DNA of 64,000 nt from contig OY720348.1 in NCBI GenBank assembly GCA_963082975.1, positions 13,946,078 through 14,010,077 on the forward strand, written 5' to 3'. Below are positions 12,162 to 26,240 of the stretch, one piece after another. Position numbers and translations under genes: made by a program. This stretch comes from Labia minor. Lineage: Eukaryota; Arthropoda; Insecta; Dermaptera; Spongiphoridae. Each line of letters opens with the position of its first letter. The first letter of the stretch is position 1. The notes under the pieces were generated by a model. It saw nothing but the letters and a program-made list of their open reading frames with translations. It was not told where the DNA came from and searched no databases.

Positions 12162-13674
12162 CGGAAAATTACTATTTTATAGACTCAGAATTGGCTGAAC
12201 CGATTTCTTTGAAATTACATCACAATATTCTTATATACCTCTAGAGTAACATAGGCTATAAATTTTATTAATATCTTATCAATAACCGCAGAAATTAATT
12301 TTTTAAAGTTTATATAATTCTCCGTGTTGTTCATTCAAGCAGCTCGCGGCTCACTGTCGGCCTAGCGGAATCATTTCAAACAATGAATTATCATAGAGAT
12401 TCCCAATCGAAGAATTATTATAATATTTCCCTTTTTATTTTAAATTCTAATATACAAATATCAATTCAATTAAATAATTTATTCTAAAAGTTCTCAATTT
12501 AATTAAAATATTTATTAGATCATATTTTTATCTTAAATTATTTTTTATTTAATTGAATATTTCTTCTTTTCTATAATATATATATAATAATATATAAATT
12601 TTATCATTGAATAATAAAAAAAAATATTATTTAACCTGAATTAAAATGACTGAATTATATTATCTTTGTTTTTTATTTTAATTTAATTACTCTATTATTA
12701 ATTACTAAATATATATATATTATATAAAAATTAAAATATGATGATATAAAGTTGTTTTAAATTTTTGACATTTTTAAATTGGGTATATTTTTTAAATTTA
12801 TTAAAATGTCTTTTTTATTTATTATGTTTAAAAGATTCATTTTTATTATGTGATATTAATAAAAAATAACGATGCTCTGTGCAAGTCGAATCATGTTGCA
12901 CATAATTAAATAACAATTGCCAAACAAAGAATATAATATTTTTTTAAATTCTTATATTTAAATATCATTTCAATTAAATAATTTATTCTAAAAGGTCTCA
13001 TTTTAATGCAATTTATAATTTTCTTCTAATTCAGATTTAGGACAAATCGTACAACATTATATCAAATCTCGCTAAGAACATTCAATATTTTTGTACACAA
13101 ATTATTCAGAGTATTGGCTAAGCGTATCACTCACAATCAGTTTATATTGAAATTTATATAAATTAACAAAGTAAAATTTTTTATTTGTTTAAATTTTATT
13201 ATAATGAATCAAAAAAAATTAAATATATAGATCACATGATTAAGAGAAGCAAAAAACTTAACAGAAAATAACTGTTGGATGGAGGTCGGACATGACAGAA
13301 ACTGTAAGCGAAATCTTCATATTGCGAAGATTAATTTTCAAATCCCCTAGCACCACAGAATTTAAGTTTCTTTTAAGGAAAATAACTATGATCTAAAAAA
13401 ATTAATAAATGAACTTAATAATAAAAAAAACAAATAAATCAATTAATTTAAATTAATACTATTAATGAATGTATATATTGGTCATTTATCTATAGTTTTA
13501 TACCGTTAATTTTTATAAATTGTCTCAAGTCTCTATTTTTGCATTTTCTCAAGTTTCATTATAATTAAAAATATTCAATAATAATCTAGCAATGAAAATA
13601 AAATACCAAAATGTAATGATCAAGAAATATTATACTCTATTATAACATATACAATACTTATAAACTATAGGCGG

Positions 13675-14670
13675 AGGAAATATTAGGAGATATCATTGCG
13701 GGTTCAGGCCAAATCGACCAACATTAATTAAGATATTTTCATTATGACAGATATTAGGAACAAAACCGCGAATTCAATATTTCTGTTCACTAATTATTTG
13801 TAGACTTTAGTAAAACATACGCATAACTCAATAGATCCGGATAAACTTTTTCAAATTTTCAATCTTCAAATTTCTCTTGAAGGTAGTAAAGAAAGAATAA
13901 GATGCGGAAATCAATTGTAAAATATTAGGTTACTCAGACGACTTAAATATAATAGGAGATCCGGCAATTGCAATTACAGATAGCGAGGAAAATTTAATGG
14001 AGGTTTGAAATTAATAGTGATAAGAAAAAATATTTAGTAACAAAGAGGAAGAGTATTAACATACAAAATCTTAAGATACAAAATGTAGAATTTGAATATG
14101 TAGAAAAATTGAATGTAATCACGAAGGATAATAATATTTGAGAAGAATTTAAATCGGGGTTGCAATCGGGAAACGCCTGTTATCTGCAATAAAGAGGCTT
14201 ATCTCTTCAAAATTATTATCAAAGGGAATATATAAAAAGATTATTTTGCCTGTTGCATTATATGGGTGGGAGGCATGGTCTATGACCCTTGGAGATGAGA
14301 GTAGATTCAGAGTATTTGAGAATAGGATTCTTCCCTGCATTTATTGGCCAAAGAAAGATGAGGTCACCGGGTATGAGGGAGACTGTATAACAAGAAATTG
14401 CATGGCCTCTCTGCATCTTCAGAAATAGTTAGGGTTATAAAAGGGAAAAAGCTGCGATAGGCAGGGCACGTGGCAAGAATGGGAGAGGAAAAAGATATTG
14501 GTGGGAAGACCGATTGGAAAACGTCCGCTTGGAAAACCAATGACGCGTAGGAAGGGACGTAAGAGAGATGGAATAAGGGCTCAGGATAGGGACACTTGGA
14601 GAAATGTGGTTGTTGCGGCTAAGAACTTTAGAGTATCTTTGAGCCACATAGGTAGATAGATATAACATAT
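13675..14670 (+). pseudogene. Decayed RTE-like LINE reverse transcriptase with internal deletion
   Basis: Broken frames on the plus strand show reverse-transcriptase landmarks in order. HCGFRPNRPT near 13697-13726 resembles the conserved GFR box. GYSDDLNIIGDP near 13930-13965 is the catalytic Y-x-DD box. Debris related to the 3' coding region follows at 14110-14640 (CNxGNACY..., PVALYGWEAWSM). Stops and frameshifts are frequent, and the segment between the GFR and YSDD boxes is much too short, so it is deleted. The element ends after TAGGTAGATAGATA near 14660, a short GATA-type tail shared with the copy in MLF intron 4. RTE-like is my best family guess; a jockey/CR1-type element is not excluded. 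Confidence 0.7.
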
Positions 14671-15189
14671 ACAATAATAATATATATAATTAATATAGTG
14701 ATTAAATTAAAATATATTTTTTAAATAAGAACACAAAAAGAAATGAATGTTTTATGTAATATACTGATTGAAACAAAATGGATGAAAACCTTTTAATACT
14801 TTCAACCACCAAATACTATGTACAACTCGGGGGTACAGGGGGCGGAGCCCCCGTCTAGGTGTGAAGAGCGCCGAAGGCGCTCTGAGCAGCTAGTACTATA
14901 TAAAAGTGTATTTATTTATTTATAAAAAAGTTAGTTTCAATGTTGAAGAAACTGTTTTTAAAAAAGTATTTTACTTTTTATTTTACTAATTGTATTGGTT
15001 ATACAAATTAAAATTATAAAATATTTAATATAACATTTTCGCTAGGTATGCAGCTGATCGTGGCAAATAGATCTCTGGTAAGAAGTATGGTAAACTTCTG
15101 AAGAAATCTTCGCTTTGGCAAGAATACAAATTATTTGTATGGAATTTATGTCACTTTATAAATCATTGTAAATAATAGTAATTGCAGGT

Positions 15190-15525
15190 GATCCAAAGAA
15201 TCCCTGGTCAAACCGGCAGATCCTCCGGCTATGACGTGAGTTGCTAAGATCTGACTCATGACGTCATGAATTCTGCTGGGGTTGCAGAATCTGAATAAGT
15301 AACATGAATGTTTTTATTTTTATTTTATTTCATTTATATATATATATATATTTGTAATCCTTTGTAATTCTATAACTAAATATTTCTAATTAAAAAATTT
15401 AACAATACGTAGATATATTTACAATATTTATAAAAAAGTTAATAAGTAATTTAAATCCTGTAACCTACTCAGTCAGATTTGTCCCTTGAGCAGGTTAACT
15501 GGGATAACGAACTCGCTAATCTATT
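15190..15525 (+). repeat. Diverged copy of the GTCGGTCGGT element
   Basis: The left part has CTATGACGTGAG...CATGACGTCATGAAT...GGGTTGCA, then an A/T run. The right part has CAGTCAGATTTGTCCCTTGA then GCAGGTTAAC. The same order occurs at 9920-10136 (ATGACGTCATCC...CATGACGTCACAG...GTCTTGCA ... GTCGGTCGGTTCGGACCTGG...CAGGTCAAC). Homology is by eye and patchy. Confidence 0.4.
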
Positions 15526-15948
15526 ATTTATTTATTATTAAATACAAAAAAAATTATTTCAATGTAATTTTTAATTTCAAATTATAATTATAATAGTCAC
15601 TAGATATATTTCGTGTTTTTATTTATGAGTGAATGCTACTTACCTAATGTAATACTAATGTGAATCAAAAAAACTAAGGCTTTGTTTGAACAATTATTAA
15701 AAATATTAAAATTTATCCTTTATGATAGACATTTTAGCGTTTAAAATTTATTAATATAACTGGCTTTGTTTGTAAATGGAATTGTAAATGGGATCACCAG
15801 CAATGGAAGTGTTTTTACGAATTAAGATTCAAAATTAAGACAAAATGAAAATTGTGATTTTATAAATAATATTGATTTTTATTTGGGAAATTAATTTTTT
15901 TTTATTCAATAATAGTTAAAATGCACTACACCAGTAAATGATTGAATA

Positions 15949-16168
15949 CAGTGGCGTAGCGTGATCTATTATGTTGGGGGGCAGGGGGGGTCCGGGGGTC
16001 TCCACCGGAAAAAATTTTGACAAAATAAATAATTTATTTATTCATAACGATTAGACTATACTTATACGTAATTTAAAGATGTTTTTTTTACTTTTGGGTT
16101 CTCAGTGACAAAACTAATCACTGTTAAATTTATTTTTTGCACGTGCCCCCTCCGGCTCGTTGCCACTG
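15949..16168. mobile_element. hAT MITE, 220 bp
   Basis: Ends are CAGTGGCGTAGCGTGA and ...CGTTGCCACTG, flanked by perfect 8-bp duplications ATTGAATA (15941-15948 and 16169-16176). The interior has G-runs (GGGGGGCAGGGGGGG) and no coding capacity. Confidence 0.85.
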
Positions 16169-16388
16169 ATTGAATATACTGAGGAAAGAAATTAATTAAA
16201 TAATACCTATTTCAATACATATAATAAGTCATTTAAAAATCTTGGTTTTTATTTTATTTTTTTTGTTTTTGTTTTATATTTTTCAGAATTTTATTTAATT
16301 AAATTTAGAAAAAGTTATCCATTAATTTTTTTACTAATAATTACTTTAGAAAGGGCCTCTCAAAAAAATAGGGGTGGGTCTTCTTAGT

Positions 16389-18660
<2,272 letters not shown>

Positions 18661-18683
18661 ACACTGTTCAAGTTTTCTAAGAC

Positions 18684-19151
18684 TTGGTCTGGCCAACCCG
18701 CGGCCCTTGGGCCGCATACGGCCCACCGTGAAAAATTGTGCGGCCCGCCAGTTAACTTTATATTTCTTTTGTAGCTTTCATTTCTCGTCTGTATATTCAA
18801 AAACAGAGAAAATAATTGAAATAATTATAATTAATTAATTTTTTTTTTATTTGAAATATGTCCTACAATTTTTAAACTAAATATTTGATTCGATAAAAAG
18901 GAAGAAAAAAGTTAGAAATAATAGTAATTAATAGAGAATATATTTTTTTTATTTTAAATTGTTATTATTATTTTTATTTAAAAAAAAAAAGTAGCCGAAA
19001 AATAATAAATAAAAACATTAAACATTAAGCATCAAGAAAGTATTAAAAATGTTTTTTAATACATTGTTGCAGGTTTCTCTAAAATGTGGCCCCTGTAGCA
19101 TTGCTCCTAATCAAAGAGGCCCATGGTGTCATTTGGGTTGGCCACGGCTGC
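18684..19151. mobile_element. hAT MITE, ~468 bp, inside the transposase remnant
   Basis: The left end is TTGGTCTGGCCAACCCGCGG and the right end is ...GGGTTGGCCACGGCTGC, an imperfect inverted pair. The flanks TCTAAGAC (18676-18683) and TTTAAGAC (19152-19159) differ at one base. The interior is AT-rich with GGCCGCATACGGCCC near the left end. It is inserted just after the decayed hAT coding region. Confidence 0.65.
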
Positions 19152-19264
19152 TTTAAGACTTTAAATAAACCGCTGACACGCTGTCTTTTAACATATAAAG
19201 AGAAAAAATTTGAGTTAGAAATCATTATTTTTCTATTTCCAACTATTCCAAATTGTATAATATC

Positions 19265-19417
19265 AGCGCCCGCTCTAGCATTTACACCGCCCCAGGCAAT
19301 AGAATAAATTGCCCTTCTATAATCGTAAAATGTATTACATTCATAACAAAAATACCGCCCTTCAGATTTGCCGCCCTGGACAAATGCCCGGTTTGCCGCC
19401 CTCTAGAGCGGGCCCTG
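19265..19417. mobile_element. Short MITE with CAGSGCCCGCTCTAG ends
   Basis: Terminal inverted repeats are CAGCGCCCGCTCTAG and CTAGAGCGGGCCCTG. The interior repeats CCGCCC motifs. Flanks TATAATAT and ATAATAGA do not form a clean 8-bp duplication, so the superfamily is only probably hAT. Confidence 0.6.
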
Positions 19418-19599
19418 ATAATAGATTAAAGAATAAAGAAAAAATTTGATTGTTGTAAAAACAATCTCTAAATCTAATATTTTAAATTAATATAAGTGTC
19501 AAGTTTTTCACTTTTTTTTAATTTTAAATGTATTTTTATTAAAAAAATAAATTTTTTGGTAGAAATATTTTTTTGCAGGTATATAAACATTATAAACTA

Positions 19600-19660
19600 A
19601 AATATATCGATGTGCTGTATCGTTGCCATCTTTTCACACATGCGCACTGTTGACTTGTGC
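19600..19660 (+). promoter_or_regulatory. Possible MLF promoter motifs
   Basis: Upstream of the MLF start there is a cluster of TATCGATG (close to the DRE motif TATCGATA), GTTGCCATCTTTT (YY1-type GATGGC on the other strand) and CATGCGCAC (NRF1-like). It is a GC-richer patch in AT-rich DNA. This is inference from motif resemblance only. Confidence 0.3.
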
Positions 19661-19877
19661 AATTGCCATAGATTTCTTTAGTTAAAGAATGCATATACTA
19701 TTACTACTATTTAATTATAATTGAACCTGCTTTCTCTCTAGATCTAACTATTAATTAATGCTTCCATTTTTTAATCGTTTCGTTTGATATCGTTTTAAAT
19801 CTAATTTCCAATTTCATTTGTCCTAATTTAAAATATATTTACGTATTTATTAAGTGTATTATTAAAATAATATTAAA

Positions 19878-22800
19878 ATGTCATACTATTTAATGTTTAA
19901 TGAATTAGAAGAGGATCCCTATCTTGGGTAAGTTATAAAATCTCTTATACAATTCTAAGTAATTTTAACATTTCCTTTGTTTAAATGATTCTGGCATATG
20001 CTTAAATTTGATTATATTTTTTCTAGACCTCATATTCAACAAATGAGACAGATGGAGTCGATGATGAATAATATATTCCAGTTCCAAAATCCTTTGGGAT
20101 TAGCACCATTTGGATCTTTTGGATTGCAACCAGCTCTTCCAGCACCTGCTGACCCACTCAACATGAATCGTTCATTGTTACCATTTGGATTCTCAAATTT
20201 ATTACAAAGCAATGGACCTGTAAATTATTTTTTTATTTTTAAACATTCACTATTTTAAAAACAATTTAAATATTATAAATCTATTCTCTTGGTATTTAAA
20301 GTTTCACAATCTTCATTTCGGAATTCAATCAATATAATTTTTATATTTAACGATAAAATTTTTTTTTACCTATATAATTAATTTCAATTTAAACACTTTA
20401 AATTATATATCAACCATTTTCTTATTCTATTTACATTTAGAAAAGCCCAGCATATAGAAAAGTTGTATGATTTTCTAGTTCAAATCAATAATAAATTTAT
20501 AAATTGAATTTATTATATTTAATTAACTATAATTGATGATTAAAACAAAATTATATTCTTAATATAATATAATATTATCATATTAATTATATTTATATAT
20601 GATCTAATTTTTAAATAATTAATCTGAAAACATAATTTAATAATTTATTTGTTTTTTTTTATAGAACTTGACTCCTCATAGTAGTTTCTCAAGCAGTACA
20701 GTTGTTTCACTTACAAATGGTCCAAATGGAGTACCTCAAGTAACTATGTTATTAATTTTTTTATTTGATGATATGATATTAGATATTAGAATCTATTATG
20801 TTTTTTAAAGAAATATTGCTTTTGATTTTATCTGTTGCTTTTTTCATTAATTAATTTGATGTCATTTATTTTACATAATTGTGTAAATATAATTTTCACA
20901 ACAACCTAAATATTATAGTTGAACTAGATAGAGGAAATTTAAAATATGGAACAACTAATAATATATATTCTAATATTTGATTAAATAAATAAATTTTCTT
21001 TAGTTTAGAATTTGGATTAATAAATTCATTATCTTTATTTATTAAAAAATATTTTTAAGTCCTATTGAAACTTTTTATAATGAAATAATATTTATTTATT
21101 TTTTTTTCAGGTGTATCAAGCTTCGTCATCAACACGTACTGGTCCAGGAGGAATTGCTGAAACAAAAAGGTCTTATTCTGATAGTGTTTCAGGAACTAAA
21201 AAGATGTCAATTGGGCATCATATTGGCGAACGTTCTCACATTATTGAACGTAAAAGGAATTTCAGAACTGGTGATGCTGAAGAAAATCAAGAATTTATTA
21301 ATCTAGAAGAAGGTATACTCACAGAATCAAATATTATGCTTATATATTATAGAAATATATATTATATATGTTACAATAAAAGTATAAATTGCAGTGAGTG
21401 AATACACTAACTAGTTGATGAATGCTTCGACTTATTATTTTAGTCAAAGTATACATTATTTCAAATGATACATACTTTATCTAGCCAATGCATTCATTAA
21501 GTAGTGAGTATATACACCCATGGATTCGTATTAGTATAGTATTGAATGTTTCTAATTTCAAAATTTTTAAGCTTTATAGGATGATAAAATCTTTGTTTTA
21601 TATATATTATTTTTCTTAATTGATAGCAATATGGCAAAGTATATACGGTATGATTCTATATCTATCTATCTCTGAGACTCTACGGAACTCGAAAGTTCTT
21701 GGCTGCAGGAACCACACCCCTCCAAGTATTCCTATTCTGAGCCACAACCTTCCAGTCCCTATCCTCTCCCATCTCTTTCACATCCTTTCCCACATTATCC
21801 ACCCACTGTGTCCTTGGTCTTCCAAGTGGACGTTTCCCACTCGGCCTCCCTACCAATATATTTTTCGCCATTCTATCTTCTCCCATTCTAGCCACGAGTC
21901 CTGCCCTCCGTAGCCTTCTCGATTTTATAATTCTTACAATATCTGGAGATGCATAGAGGTCATGCAATTCCTCGTTATGCAATCTTCGCCATTCCCCGTT
22001 GACCTCATCTTTCTTTGGCCTATAAATGCTTCGCAGAATCCTATTCTCAAATACTCTAAATCTACTCTCGTCACCTAAGGTCTTAGACCATGCCTCACAT
22101 CCATATAATACAACCGGTAAAATAATTGTTTTATATATTTTAACTTTTATCCCCTTTGATAATAATTTTGATACGATAAGCCCCTTTATTGCATGATAAC
22201 AGGCGTTTCCCGATTGTAACTTATTGTATGATATTTATATATAATGCTGCCAACTTCTAATGCTCAAATATAACAATACCTTCCTTACTATCGTCGGTCG
22301 GTAAAAATATAGTGAAAAATATATATATTAAACCGACAGTAGGCAATAAACAAACCATTGAAATACTTTAACTAATCTACAGCAGAAGGTGTTACTCTAG
22401 TAGAAGTATTCCCAAATTTATTTGTGTATTCTTTCTCTGATTTTTTTAGTGAAGTGTTAGTGGGTGTATTCACTCACACACTGCAATTTATACTTTAACT
22501 GTAACATATATATAATTTAGATACATACTACATATATTGACTAATATAAATGATATAATTTTAATTCATTTAGATGAAGCAGAAGACTTCAATAAAGAGT
22601 TTGAAGATAAAGCAAAAGTTCATTTTAATAATATGGCACGGACTAATAATAACTATAATAGAAACGCAATCTTAAATAATACAAGAACCCCACCATTAGC
22701 TCTACCATCATCGTCAAGGTATCTCATTATGATGATAGAATAATAGAATTATTTCTAAAATATCGATTAATTACAGATCATCAACGAACAGTCGCAATGT

Positions 22801-23566
22801 TCCACTTCCACATCCTTCTGAATTGACCACTAAAAGGTAAAATTGTTATGGTTCAACAAATAATTTTTTAAATATTATATAATAGATATGGTTTATTTAT
22901 TAATCTATATATTATTTTTAACGATTTCAAATATAATTAATTAAAATATATTTATTTCTTCATTATGTTTCAAATTTATTAATAGATTTTATCTGAATAA
23001 TAAAATATCGTAATTTTGGTTGTTTTTTTATTTTATTTTTTTTTTTTTTATTATTTTTTATAAAGAAATAATTATAAATTTTTATTATTTTATATTAGAA
23101 TTTTAAAAAAAATTATGAATTTATTAAATTATAATAAAATACATGACTAATTATATTTATTACATCTGGAAATATCTATTCATTTCGATCGATAGATTTT
23201 AATCCTAGCATATATTTCCAGGCGCGGAAGAAGGCATTAAATTAGAATAAATAGTTGATTTTATTTGACTATTTTGAAGTAAGTAAAATTGTTAGAAGGC
23301 TGAAATTTCTAAGAAAATCATTCTAGTATGTGATTTCAAATAACTAATCATGAATATATATATAAATATATATATTCTTTGTTTATTAACATTTGTTATC
23401 AAAAATTATTTAAAAATTCAAGATCTCATACACTTGAATGATATATTATGCAAATTTATTTATAAAATATATTATTTATAAAAATCATATTTTTTTCAGT
23501 ACAAATAAGAAAAGAGAAAATGAAGAAGAAGAAGAAGAAAATTGTTCAAAAAAACAAAAAAAATAA
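19878..23566 (+). CDS. MLF: Myeloid leukaemia factor (MLF) homologue, complete
   Basis: Seven exons join in frame: 19878-19927, 20027-20219, 20665-20739, 21111-21312, 22574-22718, 22777-22836 and 23500-23566, giving 263 aa. The N-terminus MSYYLMFNELEEDPYLG and the Met-rich block PHIQQMRQMESMMNNIF (exon 2) are typical. The MLF core follows in exons 3-4: VVSLTNGPNGVPQ, VYQASSSTRTGPGGIAETKR, then IGHHIGERSHIIERKRN and EENQEFINLEE, continuing across the intron into DEAEDFNKEFEDKAK. The C-terminus is basic and acidic (NKKREN, six Glu, CSKKQKK) and could act as a nuclear localisation signal. MLF proteins bind 14-3-3 and chaperones, shuttle between nucleus and cytoplasm and affect transcription. All donors and acceptors are GT/AG with consistent phases. 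Intron 4 (about 1.26 kb) contains a LINE-bearing insertion. Confidence 0.92.
21650..22250 (-). pseudogene. LINE 3' coding fragment (RTE-like), antisense in MLF intron 4
   Basis: On the minus strand an open segment at about 21982-21680 reads HNEELHDLYASPDIVRII, then RRLRRAGLVARMGEDRMA, then GRPSGKRPLGRPRTQWVDNV and WKVVAQNRNTWRGVVPAAKN. This is the characteristic C-terminal tail of many arthropod non-LTR endonuclease/RT polyproteins. Upstream, to 22250, are frame-broken remnants matching the copy at 14110-14450 (for example PVVLYGCEAWSK-like text near 22085-22120). The 3' end is flanked by a TATC/GATA run near 21655. No catalytic region remains. Confidence 0.75.
22267..22304. repeat. Solo end of the GTCGGTCGGT element
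   Basis: ACAATACCTTCCTTACTATC then GTCGGTCGGTAAAA matches 10638-10671 and the reverse complement of 9509-9541, adjacent to the LINE fragment. Confidence 0.6.
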
Positions 23567-24201
23567 TATATATTTTTCCTAAAATTAAAAATATTATATT
23601 TCGGCATTAATACTGAAAAATTGTTTATTATATTACATTTTAAATACTTCATTTATTTATTATTATTTCTATTATTAAGATTAATACTGAGATTTAATAA
23701 TTAATTGTAGATAACATTATATTAAGAAAAGTTTTTTATAGAAATTTTTCTCCACTAATGCAAATTGTACAACAGATTATAAGTTGTTATTATGTAAAAA
23801 TTTAGATAGTAACAATAAGAGAATTAACAAGCACAGAAATCAAATTGCAAAGTCATTTGCATATTATACAACTAGGTAATGTCTCATCTAGTAGATTAAT
23901 GCAACCACTTTGCTAATGAGACTGATTATAATCTCCATTTAAGATTTATATATAATATTAAATTAGAACAACCATGACTTTATTGGCCATTAAACTTAAG
24001 ATCAAAAATGTAATGATCGCCTTAAATTAATCTATTATTGTATTAAGAAATTGGGATTTGGTAATTTGTGTCACTTTTAGACTAGATTATAATCTATATA
24101 ATAATAACAGCTTGGTATTGAAGTATTTTCATAGTCTTTATAATCTATATAATTATAATTGTGGGATTCATTCAATTTTTTTAATTAGTTCCAGTTCCAA
24201 A

Positions 24202-24372
24202 CAGTGACGTCACTAGAAAAGGGGTTTGGTCTATCTGGGGTAAAACTAAAATGAAAAATGTGTAAAAATGTAAAAGTAAATATAAATCACAACAGTTTAT
24301 TATTTATATGTAAATTAATTTAAGATTAAAATCTGGTGAGGGGATTTGGTGACAATCCTAATGACGACACTG
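24202..24372. mobile_element. hAT MITE, 171 bp
   Basis: Ends are CAGTGACGTCACTAG and AATGACGACACTG. The 8-bp flanks GTTCCAAA (24194-24201) and ATTCCAAA (24373-24380) differ at one base. It lies between MLF and the next locus and has no coding content. Confidence 0.75.
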
Positions 24373-25541
24373 ATTCCAAAACAATACAAACTAAATTTAT
24401 TCTAAACTTAGGATATAATAAAATTGAAATATTTTTTTAAAAGGTTCTCTATAAAATACATACTTTATATATGTATGAAAAAAATAAATAATCCTGTTTA
24501 TATATTAATTTGATTGCGAAATTTTATATATCGAGAACCTCAATTTAACTTCTAAAACATTTAATTTGTCATTCATAAAATAATTCTTTAATTTTCTTTA
24601 AAAATAAACAAATATATTATACCTTAATATTTATAAATTGATAAAATTAATTTACAAATGATATGTATGCATTAAATGGATTTATTCTAATCGAATTATT
24701 CACTAGTTTTGAATTTGAATAAATTTTGCAATAAATATTTGTAATTTAAAAAATAAATATTCCAGTTTATTCAATTTATATTAAAATATAAAATAAAAGT
24801 ATTTATTTATATATATATATATATACATATATATAAATATTTTCAATTGACATAAGTATTTCAATTAAATATCAGATTTAATTTATCATTTTTTAAATAT
24901 ATTCATATTTATTAATGCACAAGTAATTAATTTAATTAAAGACGATTAAAAAAAAATATTGATATTTTTATTCAAAAGTCAAATTCCTATCCTTCATTCC
25001 ATTTTCAATCAAAAATGAAAAATTATATTGCTACATATTTTTTTCTTTTTTTATAATTCATTCCTAATTAAAAATATTTTAAATTTATTTAAGAAAATAT
25101 CTAATTAATTATAAATTTAAATTTATAAACTCGAAAGTAAAAATTAATTTTGGTCATTTATTAAAAGTTTTATAGATTAATGAGAAAGATCCTATATGAC
25201 AGCACTTATAATGGGGATTATTGGGAAAGAAAGAAAGAAAATTTAGAAAAATTACTTTTGAAAAATAATTTCATTCTCTTTAATAAAGAAAAAATAAGAA
25301 TTAATATTTTAATTTTTTTTTTTTCATTTTTTTAATTAAGATTTTTGCCTTATTTATGAAATTAAATAAATTTATTTTATTTCAATTTTAATATAAAATC
25401 ATTAATAGTATGTATTTATTTAATATATATATTTCATATATATTTTAGCAATGTATTAAATGAGTAAAAATAAAAGTTTGAAAATATCAATTAATTAATT
25501 AATTTTAAAAAGATATTTTAATTTTTTTAATTGATTTGTAG

Positions 25542-25768
25542 TTAATAATAAAATGAATCAGGCACATTGGTTAAAGCTCTACCAAGATGAGCTAGTCCCA
25601 AAAACTTAAAATAACCCTCACCATTTGGCTTGAACCAACTTTTGGCAATTTTCCAAAGTTTGTAGTCGCCGTCGTAGACAAGGTCTGCGATCCTGGCCTG
25701 GGGTACAATTCCTACACAACAGAATGGCAAATCAGTCGCCAACAGACCCTCCACGAAATTACAACATC
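25542..25768 (-). CDS. Unrecognised terminal-exon-like coding segment
   Basis: On the minus strand a CTCTAG acceptor precedes an open frame of about 74 codons to a TAA at 25542-25544. Local base composition is much GC-richer than the flanks, and the frame is free of AT-driven codons. It includes VEGLLATDLPFCCVGIVPQ, then ARIADLVYDGDYKLWKIAKS, then WFKPNGEGYFKFLGLAHLGR and a C-terminal ALTNVPDSFYY. There are Cys pairs near the N-terminal side. I do not recognise the family. TTTATT (AATAAA on the minus strand) occurs downstream. No upstream exon could be identified with confidence. It may be the last exon of a minus-strand gene, a retrocopy or a transposon remnant. Confidence 0.45.
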
Positions 25769-26123
25769 CTAGAGGTAAATGACTCCCATTATTCTGAATA
25801 ACTTCATTTTATCAAACTATTTATTGTTTTATTAAAAGATAATATTATTAAAATAAATTCTCTAAATTTCACTTCAATGTATGAAGAATTCTATGGAAAG
25901 AAAAGATAGATATTTTTTTAATATGAAAGAATAAATTCATCCATAAATAATTTTTTTTTTTTTTTTAATAAGAACATTAATCAATTTTTATTATATATAT
26001 TCAATCTGAGTTGGGTAATATTTTTAAATCAATTAAAAAAAAAATCTATGTGCCACAATAATAATTTAATGAGAAACTATTTTTTTTTTGTTTGCTCCAC
26101 TTCATCATATATATATATATATA

Positions 26124-26240
26124 TATAAAAGCAAGAGGGGTGAGGAGGAAAGTTAAATTAATCAACGTTTGAATTGCTCTTGATAAATTCATTCAATTCA
26201 ATTGAAACTGGGCAGATGCCAGCGATGTCTTTGAATCACA
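26124..26240 (+). promoter_or_regulatory. Possible core promoter and leader
   Basis: TATAAAAG at 26124-26131 follows an (AT)n run. It precedes a GC-richer, stop-poor leader with CTGGGCAG and an ATG at about 26217. No convincing downstream gene joins it; the aquaporin start is 1.3 kb away. Weak evidence. Confidence 0.2.

Larger units (their letters stand above)
11973..14893 (+). mobile_element. Helitron with recognisable 5' TC and 3' hairpin-CTAG ends
   Basis: The 5' end is TC followed by TATATATATAAAA at 11973, preceded by host A. The 3' end has a perfect 8-bp stem, AGAGCGCC-GAA-GGCGCTCT (14865-14883), a 6-nt spacer and CTAG (14890-14893), followed by host T. This is the classical Helitron architecture: A|TC...hairpin...CTRR|T. 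The first ~370 bp and last ~150 bp match the compact copy at 755-1260. The interior has no Rep/helicase that I can see. It is AT-rich filler plus a decayed LINE at about 13675-14670, so this copy is non-autonomous and enlarged by insertion or capture. That the two ends belong to one element is an inference from their order and family match. Confidence 0.7.
21365..22508. mobile_element. Insertion with ~45-bp inverted ends in MLF intron 4
   Basis: 21365-21411 (ATGTTACAATAAAAGTATAA then ATTGCAGTGAGTGAATACAC) is the imperfect reverse complement of 22454-22508 (GTGTATTCACTCACACACTG then CAATTTATACTTTAACTGTAACAT). Between them lie unmatched sequence, a minus-strand LINE fragment and one end of the GTCGGTCGGT family. 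The left copy partly overlaps the intron just after exon 4. A Tc1/mariner-like MITE carrying a later LINE insertion is one reading; a foldback duplication is another. Confidence 0.5.
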
